NCBI GenBank assembly: GCA_011634665.1
Contig: WAEK01000014.1
Location: 226,001-290,000, forward strand
Reading direction: 5' to 3'
Length of the DNA: 64,000 nt
From: Mortierella sp. BCC40632
Lineage: Eukaryota; Mortierellomycota; Mortierellomycetes; Mortierellales; Mortierellaceae
In this document: positions 11,118-21,849 of the stretch, piece after piece
Numbering within the stretch: the first letter of the stretch is position 1
How the letters are laid out: every line of letters starts with the position of its first letter
Position numbers and translations under genes: made by a program
Notes under the pieces: model-generated
What the model saw: the letters and a program-made list of their open reading frames with translations, nothing else
The model's database searches: none
Told to the model about the DNA's origin: nothing

Positions 11118-11276
11118 AAGGCCATACCTCCCCAGCATTGACTTTTTTTCCTCAAGTCAATCTTCCCCTTCCAACTAGGATCCCATCCCACACCGCTCTA
11201 ACCAACAACCCTCCACTCCCCTCCACAACCTTCGTTCGTACCCCTTCCCCCACTCTTCAGACTCAATTTATTCACC

Positions 11277-12214
11277 ATGAAGCTTACTCTCTCTCTCGCT
11301 GTTGTCGCTCTCTTTGCCTCCCAGGCTGCTGCTGTTGTCCCCATTCCTGTCGAGGTATAGACTTTTTCCTCTTCATTTCAACTACCCACTCCTCAGCAAC
11401 AAACCCGACCAGACCCTCCAATAGCAGTTTCATTTCAGCGATAATCGCCTCCTGGAAGCAGTACCTTAACCATGTTTATCTCTTTCCCCCTACCGTCCCC
11501 TTCTTCCCTATCCAACAGAACTGCATCAAGACCGTTGTCGTCAAGGAATCTGACGAGAACTGCCTCAAGTTCTCGTAAGTAAAATCAATGTCGGGAGTTT
11601 TTTATGACTGCATACATTCTTGGAAACCAATGCTGACCTATTCAAGCCATTGCTCTACCCAACGCCAATTTTAGCAAATTGCACGGAATCACCTTCGAGC
11701 AGCTCCGCGCATGGAACTACAAGCTTAGCAAGAGCTGCGATAACTTGGATGTTGGTGGTAAGGATCTTTATCGTTTAGCCACCTCGCTCATGCTCCAGTG
11801 CCTGCATTTTGACTTCACATATTCCTAACATTCCACCTTCATGTATGAACACAAACAGCTCCCTTCTGCGTTGCCATCGACCCCACTAAGCCAGTTCCCC
11901 AGCGACCCAGCAAGGACGCCAAGCCTGTTGTCCCCAAGCCTACCAAGAAGCCCGTCCCCAAGCCCAGCAAGCCCGTCAAAAGCCCACCCCCAAGCCTTCT
12001 AAGAAGCCCCCCCCCAAGCCTTCCAAGAAGCCCGTCAAGAAGCCCGTCAAGAAGCCCACCAAGAAGCCCACCAAGAAGCCCACCCCCAAGCCCACCAAGA
12101 AGCCTACCCCCAAGCCTTCCCCAAGCCTCCCCCCAAGCCTGCCCCCAAGCCTGCCCCCAAGCCCGAGGTTTAAAAGGGAAGACTTGCTTCTTAAAGGAGG
12201 TTTTTCTTAATTAG
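11277..12214 (+). CDS. Secreted LysM-domain protein with Lys/Pro-rich tail
   Basis: Four exons: 11277-11354, 11519-11574, 11675-11757 and 11859-12214; 190 aa as read. Residues 1-19 are a signal peptide (MKLTLSLAVVALFASQAAA). A LysM domain covers ~26-80 (CIKTVVVKESDENCLKFS, GITFEQLRAWN, CDNLDVGAPFCV), the fold that binds chitin or related N-acetylglucosamine polymers. Fungal LysM proteins act outside the cell in wall binding or chitin masking. The tail begins as KPTKKPVPKPSKP repeats. At about 11985 one base appears missing (AAAAG where the repeat has AAGAAG), switching the frame to RSP repeats. A second missing C near 12119 moves it again. With both restored the repeat frame would stop at TAA 12171; as read it stops at TAG 12212. 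Sequence error or a real lesion are both possible. Confidence 0.75.
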
Positions 12215-12587
12215 AGTGGCAAAAGGGAAGGGAGAGAAGACCAGGCAGGACTTGACAACCTCTTCCGAGTCATAAGAACGTGGAGCGATTCATCTTCTTT
12301 AATACCCACCCAATCCCCTTTGTAATGAATAAAAAAAAAATCAACTACTACTAAATCAGTTATAGAGAAAGACTAAAGCTGTGCGAATGATTGATAAGTT
12401 TGCATGCTAGTTCTAGTGATTCGGGCGCGTGGGCTTTTTTTTTTTTTTTTTTTTGTCCTATCCATTCATATGAAGAGCATCTATTAATGTGTATTATGAC
12501 AGACCTCCATTAAAGGGGGAATTGGTTGATCTCACTTTTTATTACGCCAAGAAAAAAAACAAATCACAGTTCTCTGCGCTACTGGGC

Positions 12588-12619
<32 letters not shown>

Positions 12620-13125
12620 GGAAATAGTATACGTACCTGAAGGAGGCATCTCCAACTACTGGTCTCTGAGTAGGAGAGATGTCTTGTATAGGCTTGACCT
12701 TTTATTCGCTTGAAGAGTTACACCTAAGCCGTTGAGGACTTTTGTTGTGGCGAACGTAAGAAGGGAAACCCGCTCCCCTAGCTCGATCTATAGGAATTCA
12801 GAGCTTTGAGTTGGGCTACCGAGTAATTGTAGTGTTAACCAAACAGTCCTTCCTTTCAGTTCCTCAGATACTACTGATCGATGATTCGCTTTTGCAAAAT
12901 CTGACCCCCTGGTCTGGAGCAGACCCTCTCGACTCTACTAAGGAATGAGAACCCTGCCTTTAGACATGTTGATCTTTTTGTAGAGTCACTCGCGGGATTG
13001 CTCCTGTGCTCTTGCTCTTTCCTCCCTGTGGCAAGTGCCAAAAGCTTATGTAATTCGCATCGTTCTTACTCGCGTTGTTACTCCTACATCCCTCAAATAC
13101 ATTTGTAAAAAGCCAGGCAATACTA
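12215..13125. other. Region between LysM gene and transposon
   Basis: No gene is supported. The short frame at 12489-12713 runs through a poly-T tract (~12592-12619). The rest is unremarkable. Confidence 0.55.
12328..12333 (+). terminator. Candidate polyadenylation signal
   Basis: AATAAA occurs 114 bases after the LysM gene's last stop, followed by an A run. This is the usual place for 3' end formation; inferred. Confidence 0.35.
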
Positions 13126-13165
13126 CACTCCCCACCATGACCGCCCGAATGTTCTATTCGACTGG
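13126..13165. repeat. Left terminal inverted repeat of Tc1-like element
   Basis: Imperfect inverted match to 14565-14607 with small gaps, starting directly after a TA dinucleotide. Confidence 0.55.
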
Positions 13166-13344
13166 GCCATTCTTAGGCGGTAGAGCCACCTTCAAAGAAT
13201 AAATCTGACCCCCATTTAAAATGAAGTCTGTTTCTTTCACACTGGCCCTTGCTTTCCTTTTCTCCCACGCTCACCATCATCCTCCAGACTATAACATATC
13301 TTGCCACCACACTGAGGATCAATCATATCACATCATAGATAGCA

Positions 13345-14377
13345 ATGCGGCCTCAAATCGCTTCAATCGTGAATGATGCGAAGGTTCAACTCAGGCGAGG
13401 AAGAAGTACCCGTGAAGTCGCTGACTCGCTTGGGATCTCCAAAGAAAGTGTCTCCAAGATACGAGAGAGAGACAAGGAGAATATCCCTGACCCCGTCGTC
13501 GGTGGACAATCAAAAGTCTCGCAGTTTACCAAGGACAACCTTATCAGGGAATACAAAGTTGGCCATCTTCAGACTCTTAAGGAGGACCAAGAATATATCA
13601 AGGCCACAACACAGACGTGCGTACACGTCAATACGCTCCAGCGCTACCTCCACGAGAAAGGGTGCAGAATTTACACCAAGAAGAAAGTTCCTAGGACCAC
13701 AAGCGCCTAAAGGAAATCTTGTCTTGATTTTGCACGACAGCACTTGGATTGGACCGTAGACAATGGAAGAATGTGGTGTGGTCGGATGAGACCATGGTTA
13801 ACATGATTAGGTCCGTAGGAAAACAACACTGCTTCAAGCACCCTGAGGACAAGGCAGTTCGGTTCATCAATCAAAACCAACAGAGCAGTCTGAAGGAGGA
13901 AAAATTATGATCTGGGGGTATCTTTCACACGACAACGCAGAAGCTGTCAGGATCAAGGGAAAGCTGGATTCTCCGCTCTATGTCTACATCCTTCAACGAT
14001 TTATTCCTATGGCGGCGAGTCACTCAGGGATCCAGAGAGGAAAACTCATATTTCGGCAGGACAACAGCAGTATCCACACAGCAAAGATTGTGCAGAACTT
14101 TTTCTGCAATACCAACATCGAAGTGATAAACAGGCCAGCAAGGTCCCCTGACATCAACCCCATCGAAAATGTATGGGCATACTCAAAGAGCCGCTTGGAT
14201 CGTTTTTCTGACAAACCGAAATCGAAGGATGCACTGTGAGAGAGGGTACAGGATATTTGAAAGTTGCTTCCAGTCGAAATGGTCCATCGCCTTAATGAAG
14301 GACTGCCACGACGCATGGAGCAGGTCATTGCCAGACACGGTACACCGGTGATTATTAAAGTGCATTTGAGGAACTGA
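13345..14377 (+). pseudogene. Tc1/mariner transposase, frameshifted and stop-interrupted
   Basis: Remains of a ~344-codon DDE transposase that catalyses cut-and-paste transposition. The N-terminus (13345 on) keeps a helix-turn-helix (TREVADSLGISKESVSKI). A TAA at 13708 interrupts it, and the same frame continues with SCLDFARQHLDWTVDN. A shift near 13762 leads to WKNVVWSDET, which holds the first catalytic Asp. A second shift near 13900 leads to IMIWGYLSHD, the second Asp in RQDNSSIHTA and the Glu in DINPIENVW. The Asp-Glu spacing is 34 residues, the Tc1 signature. Stops at 14237 and near 14258 follow before a natural-looking end at 14375-14377. At least two frameshifts and three stops make it a pseudogene. 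Confidence 0.9.
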
Positions 14378-14564
14378 TAAAATATCAGACTGGAGTGCCC
14401 CATGTCGTTCCGCACTTCTAGTTTTCACAGAATTGCCCCAATTTCCAATAAGAGCTCAATGACCTCAAAATCCATAAGCAAATATTGAATAGTGCATATG
14501 TGCCTTCCAGCACTAACGTGGGTAGCATGGGATGATATTGAGTAGGCAATACAACGATTGTGTA

Positions 14565-14607
14565 GTTGAATAGTATGTTGGCATCTGGGCAGTCGCGTGG
14601 GGAAGTG
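14565..14607. repeat. Right terminal inverted repeat of Tc1-like element
   Basis: Imperfect inverted match to the left end, followed directly by TA at 14608-14609. Confidence 0.55.
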
Positions 14608-14840
14608 TATGTCGAAACTTCGACTTAAATTGGCTGAGCACACATACACTGTCATTGAACACCTCCTTCCCCTGCCGATAGAGGACTGCCGCTAAAGAAC
14701 TGTTAAGGAATAGAGAAGGTAGACGAGAACGACACAGCAGATATCCAATCGAAAACGAGAGAGTCCTGAGATGGGAGGAAAAAAGGCTTTACCGTGAGAC
14801 AGGTGCGGGCCTACGAATAAAACCCCTAACAGGGCCTGTG

Positions 14841-14872
<32 letters not shown>

Positions 14873-16172
14873 AGACCTCACAAAGTGTCAAAAGCATAGG
14901 AAGATAGCGGAAGGACAGTTTGGGACCCCGGTGTATTGACCCGACATATTCAGAAGGCAGACTGATCTAGCGCCTCCTGACTCGAACATTGGGCCTGTAC
15001 CGGGAAACCCTATCTTTCACTAGACATGCTATAGATCACCAGATCCAACGGAGGCATCCTTGGCTGTCTCCAACTGCTGTGCTGTGTCCCCGAGAATTCG
15101 CATTTATTAGCTACAGGCAATGATGAGCTGAAGAAGCAAATTTCACTCCACTAACCTTAACTTTCAATTGGAGGGAGCTGGCGTAGCACCTGTTCTTTGA
15201 CCGCTGGTGCAAGTATGCAAGGGCTTCGAAAAGATTCAGGCAAGGGTTTGGTCCCTTTCGCGCTTGTCTGTTACACATCCTCATCCATCATTCTATACAG
15301 CCCACCTTGCCCACCGCCTCTCGCTTTGCTTAACGCCCATCCGTTGTTCCTCATCCCAAGCCCCTCAGCCTATCTCTAAGCCGATCCTGCTTCAGGATCT
15401 ATAGGCGTAAATGTTCTTTCATTGGCTGGACTTTAAGCTCAGAATGCAGGACAACCTGGGCTGTAGCCCAACGACACTTTGCCCAAGCACTTCCAAGTGG
15501 AACAATTATAGGACATCACTTATTTGTTTTCATGGCCTCAGTACAGGGACTTGAGCACAAGCCGCCATTTAACAGCGTGTTTTTCTAAGAATATCTGTCC
15601 TTGCAGGATTGACTAGTCCCTGTGCACAGTCTCCTTTACCGGTTCAATCCCCAAAGCAGAGAGTGCTATGCTTTCTTTTGTTCCTTACGCCATCTTTCCC
15701 ATTTTTTTTAAATTATTATTATTACAATGACAGAGTGCTCGCTCAAATAGCCTAGAGAGTATTGAATGCTATCGATCAAGTAGACCTCTCGTGCGCCATC
15801 CTCCCCACTGACTGACTCAAGTTCGAACACGCCTGCCCTGATACACTTGACCTCACTGCGTAACATCAGATTCTGCGTTTACATGTCAGTTGATGAGTGT
15901 TGCATGTTGGGTAAAGCCCATCTGTCAATGCTTTTGCTCTTTCTCGGGTCATTGCCTTTCTAGATTATGTCCACCATAGGCAATAGACACTAGAAAGAAG
16001 AAAAGTAAGAGAGGTATAAAAGCTTCTCCTAATCCCATTGTATTATCTTTCGTCGACATAAACGAGTTCCCATTGATTGCTTCCTACTCTCACACAACTC
16101 AATCGAATCTCGCACCCTCTTTCTCTCCTTTTCTCTCGTCGTACTTTCCGAGTTCCCGTACTCTTTTTTGCA
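14608..16172. other. Intergenic region with no recognised gene
   Basis: It contains a poly-A tract (14840-14869) and scattered short frames without family features. A GGTTCAATCC-like string at about 15641 looked like a tRNA T-loop but lacks pairing stems. A TATA box lies at its right end. Confidence 0.55.
16015..16022 (+). promoter_or_regulatory. TATA box of Ser/Thr-rich secreted protein gene
   Basis: TATAAAAG lies 158 bases before the ATG at 16173, followed by a pyrimidine-rich leader, a pattern typical of strong fungal promoters. Confidence 0.5.
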
Positions 16173-16649
16173 ATGAAATTCACTTCTCTCCTTGCCATTT
16201 CCTTGGGTGTTGTCGCCCTCCAGTGTGCGAATGCTGCCCCACTGGCGCCGAGTCCGATCACTACCGATGTCACGGCTGTTCCAACGACCACGGCTAGGGC
16301 CAGGAAGCCTACAGGGACTGGGCCATCCTCTCCGACTGACTTGCCTGGTTCGCCGAGCGGGACCAGGAAGCCTACTGGGACTGGGTCATCCTCTCCGACT
16401 GACTCGCCGGATTGGTCATCTGCATCGTCGGATTGGGCTACCCCCAGGCCCACTACCAATTGTCCGGACTGGACCATTACAGAGACGGTCACAGGAACAC
16501 CTAAGCCGACCACGATCTGGACCACGGTCACCTCGGTGCTCACTTCTACATCTGGACCCATTCCTACCTCCACCATCGTGGTCACATCGGTCGTCACCAG
16601 AACCGTGACAAATACCAAGCGTCCCGGGGCTACAATCATCCCTGCCTAA
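16173..16649 (+). CDS. Small Ser/Thr/Pro-rich secreted protein
   Basis: Intronless, 158 aa. MKFTSLLAISLGVVALQCANA is a clear signal peptide with a probable cleavage after ANA. The mature protein is about one third Ser/Thr with many Pro. Two imperfect copies of a ~23-residue unit carry KPTGTG and SSPTD, followed by CPDWTITETVTGTPKPTTIW and a Thr/Val/Ser-rich end. Such proteins are heavily O-mannosylated and sit in or are shed from the fungal wall. There is no hydrophobic C-terminal tail for a GPI anchor, so release or wall association is more likely. The start at 16173 is preferred over upstream in-frame codons because the signal peptide begins there. Function unknown. Confidence 0.75.
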   Translation: MKFTSLLAISLGVVALQCANAAPLAPSPITTDVTAVPTTTARARKPTGTGPSSPTDLPGSPSGTRKPTGTGSSSPTDSPDWSSASSDWATPRPTTNCPDWTITETVTGTPKPTTIWTTVTSVLTSTSGPIPTSTIVVTSVVTRTVTNTKRPGATIIPA

Positions 16650-16714
16650 GTCTTCAAAAATAGGGAAAGAGGATCAAGGTCCAAATTGATTCATGATAGA
16701 TAGAGAGAAAGAGA

Positions 16715-16763
<49 letters not shown>

Positions 16764-17564
16764 ACGAGAGGATTGAATCCCAAGCTCCAATACACTTTTC
16801 CCTTCTTTCCTTTTGTTCCCCCCTCCCCTTACCCACTTGAATCAACAATGGACGCTAAGTTCTTTTATAGATAAAAGAAAAACAAATACAAAGATCATGG
16901 GCTGAAGGATGGGTAATTTTGTCCGTCCTTTATGCCTTAGTCCCAACCCTTTTTATTTTCATTTTCGTCTTTTTTGTTTTGTAAAAGAAGCACATGAAAG
17001 AGTGAAAAAATGAATAAAAGAAAGAAAAAATAAAATAAAAAAAAAAATAAAGAGGCACTTGCGTCTCTTCCCTCATCACTCTCGAGTACATCCAACTTTT
17101 ATTTTTATAGGTAATCCCTCATCCATGGAATCAACAAAAAGAGAGGGAAAAAAAATAATAAACGATAGCAATACAGCGGTAGCACATGATATATGAACAA
17201 AAAAAAACCAACAGCATAAAAAAAAAATGGTGTAAATAAAGAAGCAAATCAAAGAGTTGGGAAAGGTAGGGAAAAGCCAACCCATCCCCCTCCACAAGTG
17301 TCATTATTTATAATCAAAAAAAAAAAACAAAAGACAGAAAAAACAAAAAAAGGGGGGTGGGGACAGTGAAAGACTGAAGAATCAAAGAAAGACAAGAGAG
17401 GCGTAAATAGGACTCTATTTTGGTATATGGCAGTAAAAAGAAGAATGAACGAGAAAGGGAAAGTACAGTGCTTTGTTCCACACTTCAAAAGAGGACTAAT
17501 CCTCAAAGAAGAAAAAAATTCAAGTACAAGTTAAAAATAGAGGGGATAAGGGGGAGAGAGAAGG

Positions 17565-17598
<34 letters not shown>

Positions 17599-17613
17599 AA
17601 GAGAAAGTCGCGA
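16650..17613. other. Convergent 3' region, A-rich
   Basis: No gene. It contains (GA)n at about 16718-16758, many A-rich stretches, and a poly-A tract at 17565-17596 immediately beyond the stop of the minus-strand kelch gene 2. Confidence 0.6.
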
Positions 17614-20600
17614 CTAGGACTTGGAGCTCGAGACGATGGCTGAGTGTGTCATGACACCAGCGAGGGCACTTCCACTTCCCAACGTCGATGTGGATCCTCC
17701 TACATCCTCCCGACGTACAGTGCCCTGACGTTCCCACGGATGAAAATTGGAAGCATCCACCATTCCTCCCCTGGATACCGCATATTCATCCTTCCCACTG
17801 CTACTCGCAGCCGAGTATGAAGATTGGCCTCCTTTCTGATCCCAAGTATTCCCCTTGCCATGGCTCGCCTTCTTGCCTGAAGGGTTTGGCCCCGTCACGG
17901 TCGAGGACGAGGACCCAGAGCCAGTTGAGTTTTGACTTGTCATGACGGTCACATTGTTCAGACTTGGTCGGCGACTGTTCCTGTTGCTGTTGCGGCGTCG
18001 GTTTCGCTTGCGGATAATGACAATTACACCCATGGTGATAAGGAAGGCCAAGATGGCACCTGTGGCAGCGATAGCAAGAATGATACCAATCGATTTCGAG
18101 CCACTAGCCTGCGTCAAATCTCCATTTGACTGACTATGCCCTGTGTTTGATGAAGACTGTCCATTCTTGTTGTTGTTGTCCTGACCCATATTAGGAGCCA
18201 AGAAAGTATGAACCCAGTTTTGTTCTGAAAGCGAGTAGATCATGGTACTTTCTTCGACTGAAGGAAGATTATTGGGTAGTGAGGTTGGGTTCTGGAAGAA
18301 CCCTGTTTTTTTTTCAACAATACAATATTGAGGAAGAAGAGTAGGAGATAAGTAGCGAATCAGATCTTCGGAGTACCTTTCTTTTTTTCATGCGGTACAA
18401 ATCGCCTTCATGACCCGCTCCTTCTGGAAAGCACACACACACAAATAGACAAGTGTGTCCATTCACAAAAAAGAGTGAATTCATACCTCCCCAGATGACA
18501 AACTGGTTGTTCACGATGGCACATGAAGAATATCCGCGTCCACGGACAGCATATGAATTCGAAGAGGTCCATGTCCAAGTCTGGGTGTTGAGAAAGTAGA
18601 TGGAGTGGTCCGATGTCGAGCTATGGTTCACGAATCCACCAAACACTCCAACGAGTGTACCATCCCATCCTCATTTTTTTTTTGTAGTCATACACGATAG
18701 AAGTACCAAGGTAAGGAAGAAAAGTACTATTGAGTTGAACTGTATCAGCTCTCACGTAGGGTGCACCATCTACTGGCGCACCATTACTTTCTTTTTCTTT
18801 TTCTCTTTCTTTTGTAAAGTAACTGGGCTGTTACTACTACTGTGGGGGGATGAGAAATGAAAAAAAAAAAAAAAAAAAAAAACTGATGCTTACTACTGGC
18901 GATACAATGCGCTGTTCGCAGATTTGGAAAAAATCCTGTGGTAGTCTAAGGGATCAAACCGAATCACGAGTATAATCGGACAAGGAGGGGGTGGTAGTGG
19001 AGGGAAAAGGGCTAGTCTTTAGCGGATCTGTCAATCAGTTTCATCCTCTCCTTCCACTTCCATCATCTCTTGATTATCATCAGCATTTCATTCACATCTT
19101 TCTTTTCTTTTCTTCACACGCACGCGCCTATCAGGCACTAAGAAATAGTTGGAAAGAAAGAACAGGGCCAGGCGAGTCGAGGGAGAGAGTCCAAGAGGAG
19201 TTCCAGGCAGTTCCAGGCAGGTTCCGGCAGGTGCAGGCAGGTTTCAGGCAGGTGCAGGCAAAAGAAAGTCCAGAGAGCGCTTCCTGCAAGTGGCGGAAGT
19301 GGCAAGCGGGCGAGGCAGAAAAATCGGCAGACGGCGAAAGTATGATCGGCGGGGTAGATCGGCGAGGAAGATCGGCAGGGCACACGGACAAAAGGAACAC
19401 ACAAGGAAGCCAACCAGGCTATAATTTTTTTTTCCGGACCGAAACACAAGACAGCGCGGACGGCTTCCCAGAGCGGCAAGACACGAATAAACACTGGACC
19501 ATCGGCACTGTTTTTCTTTTCTTTTGGACACCGGCATCAACACGATTCCTTTCCTCCTCTTCGATGAGCATTGGATTTTTCATGATAGAAACGAGCATAC
19601 ACAGGGTACGGTGATAGGCAATAACCAAAAAGAAATGAGGTGGAGAAAGAGAAAGGAACTCTCTTACACTCATTGTTTCTTCTTCGGTTCATACACCCGA
19701 CGAGGATGGAAGACCATGAAATGTAGGGCATTATCCAAAGGAAATCAGACTATGCAAAAGCATTCCCTGGTCGAGCATCGTTCGGACACAATAAAAGCGA
19801 GCAAAGATCAAAGTTGAAGGGGGGGAAAAAATCATAGCGGACAAAGAAAAAGGGCGAAGCGGACATGTCATCAAGGAACAATAGAGAAAGAAAGATAGAA
19901 AAAACCCATGTTTCTTCATTACTTCGTTCGATCTGAGGTTCTTCTGGTATGAACGTTCTTTTTCTTTTCTTCTTCATCATCATCTTTTTTTTTCTCTTTT
20001 CCTTCTCCATCTCTTTTTATTGCTCAATGCATCACTCCTGGCATTCACATAACACACACAATGGTCCTTTGGACTTCGACCTCTAACCCTATTTTCTTTT
20101 TCTTCATCTTCCTTTTGTCACAACAAGGAAGGGCGTCTCTTCTAAGTCATTTCCTTTCTCTCAACACATCCTCCAAAAAAACAGCCAAAAGATGAAAAGA
20201 TATAACAATAGAACAAAGGGTTCTTGTCGATTATTGCATTGTTGTAAAAGAGTGGATACTGCATTGTTGTTATGTTGGAGATCTGGGGAGTCGAGTTTCC
20301 TGTACCAAACAAACAAAAAAAAAAAAAAAAAAGAGAGAGAGAGAGAGGCCTTGGAGTCCGAGAAGAGGGGCACCATCTCCTTTTTTTTTTTCCCTCCTCT
20401 TCCCTCTCCTCCTCCTCCCCCACTCTCTCCATCTCCATCTCCTTTGTCTCCTTCACCCGAATGTCACGGCACCCACCACAACTGTAGCTCCTTTTCATGT
20501 GGACCAGACAAAAAAAAAATAATAAAAGAAAATAATAACCTCAATCCATTCCAAACTCCACAAGCAAACTTACCTGGGCGGTCCATCCGTTACCATTCGT

Positions 20601-21461
20601 GTTGCTACTATAGCTATTCCCTTGGGATCCGGAATTGTAGTTGCCATTACTGACACCATTGTTGTTATTCAGATTAGGGTTAACACCATTCCCGTTCGTG
20701 TTACTGTTGATGTTACCGTTCTGGGAAACGCCCGTGTAGGCCTGGTTACTCGAATAAGATGGGGGCGTGTACGGGTTGGCACCCGGGGTGTAAAGGTAGA
20801 CAAGATTGGAGTCAGGATTATCCATCATGCCACCAATGATCACCATGGATCGTCGACCCTCCAACCATGTGGCCTCCCCCCCTTGCAGATTCTGAGGACC
20901 AGGCAATGGAACAGGTGTCTCTGAGACGACACTGGACTTGAGGTTATAGATGTCAAGGACATTGGAATGGCCTGCACCCGATTGACCCGTGTCTCCACCC
21001 ACGAAATAAATTTGACCACCTGGACTAGGGTCCGAGGCTGCGGCCATATCACGACGAGTTGTGTCTTGAATCATGGTCGACCCTGTTCCGATCCAGGACC
21101 CTGTAGCCGTGGAAAAGATATTGATAAAGTTGGAGGTCGTAAAAGGCGAACCAGCCTCTCGACCGAACGTGACAAAGGAATTCGTGTCGGAGGAATAAGC
21201 TCCGGAATGGTAGGCATTAATGGGTCCCGAGGGAAGTGGAGTCCAGACAGGGTTGGTCGTGGGCCAGGTTCTTGTGAGATCGAGGGCGTAGAATTGATTG
21301 ACGAGGTTACTGCCTCCGAGGTCACCGCCTTGGACATAGAGTCGACCATGGGCGTAGACGTGAGCGGCACCTCCCGCGGGCTTGGGTTGTGCATGAGCCA
21401 AAGGTGCTGTGGAGAACAGCACCAGAGCATACGCGACAGGAAGGATAGGATGAAGCATCAT
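17614..21461 (-). CDS. Kelch-propeller single-span surface protein 2
   Basis: Proposed exons on the minus strand: 20574-21461, 18728-18827, 18487-18669 and 17614-18302, giving 619 aa with consistent phases. It is a paralogue of the gene at 6479-8794. It has a signal peptide (LPVAYALVLFSTAPLAHA), kelch blades (LYVQGGDL, IYFVGGD, MVIIGGM, LVGVFGGFVN, FVIWGGFF), a Gln/Ser/Asn linker and a TM helix (IILAIAATGAILAFLITMG, ~461-486). A basic stop-transfer RKRNRRRNSNR and a Ser/Gly-rich cytoplasmic tail follow. The junction W-GG/FF at intron 18303-18486 matches kelch 1 protein closely. The first intron would be 1746 bp and the 100-base second exon (PSYFTK ... YVRADTVQLN) is tentative, because it contains a Lys/Glu purine run. 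The outer exons are secure. Role: probable surface sensor or adhesin. Confidence 0.75.
18828..20573 (-). other. Unusually long, repeat-rich first intron of kelch gene 2
   Basis: The donor is CAG/GTAAGT at 20573. The acceptor follows a long poly-T stretch and CATCCCCCCACAG. At 1.7 kb it is several times longer than the other introns here (58-690 bp). It holds a GGCAGGT-type minisatellite and poly-T runs, and no minus-strand exon was found inside. An inserted sequence is possible. Confidence 0.5.
19199..19264. repeat. GC-rich GGCAGGT minisatellite
   Basis: About five imperfect copies of an 11-12 base unit built on CAGGCAGGT, inside the long intron of kelch gene 2. Local composition (19140-19420) is clearly richer in G than the flanks. 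Confidence 0.75.
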
Positions 21462-21812
21462 TTTGACAACGTTCTGTGAGCGCGTGAGTTGAATGTGTAA
21501 TGGAATGGCGTTGATACGTGTGTTTGGGTGAGCGTGCGTGAATGTTTGTATGGTTTCAAAGAAAAGGTTGGTATGGAAATATGCGAGTAGCGGGCAACGA
21601 AGGAATCAAAGATGAAGGTGAAAAGAATGGGTGCGAAGCTAGAAAACTGGTAATCCAAGTCGGGGAATCAGGTTTATGAATGCAGGATAGGTAGAAGGGG
21701 CGATGGTTAGAGTGGTAGCGGTGGTGGTAGTGGATGGGCGGGAAGACTGAAAAAAAAGTAACTAAGCAAGTCTTGAGACAAGGAAACAGGAGCAGGTGCG
21801 AAAAGAAAGCGG

Positions 21813-21849
<37 letters not shown>

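Larger units (their letters stand above)
8795..11276. other. Divergent intergenic region, no gene
   Basis: This lies between the minus-strand kelch gene and the plus-strand LysM gene. A frame at 9046-9402 shows no family features. It contains a minus-strand TATA-like box (9143-9150), a (CT)n tract, a poly-A tract (~9961-9986), a 9-base tandem repeat (10609-10648) and a plus-strand TATA-like box (11112). Confidence 0.55.
13126..14607 (+). mobile_element. Degenerate Tc1/mariner-type DNA transposon
   Basis: A ~1.48 kb element carries a broken DD34E transposase. Both ends are flanked by TA (13124-13125 and 14608-14609), the Tc1/mariner target site. The ends form an imperfect inverted repeat: the left begins CACTCCCCACCATGACCG, the right end read on the minus strand begins CACTTCCCCACGCGACTG. 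Similarity fades but extends over ~45 bases (GCCC, ATG, CTATTC, ACT). Size and flanks fit the family. The element is surely inactive given its transposase lesions. Confidence 0.7.

Noticed and set aside
15630..15660. tRNA-like T-loop string GGTTCAATCC
   Set aside because: The flanking bases do not form the T-stem or an acceptor stem, and no D- or anticodon arm fits upstream.
18991..19614. Plus-strand frame of 207 codons
   Set aside because: It lies in the long intron of kelch gene 2, is built largely from a minisatellite and poly-T, and shows no family features.
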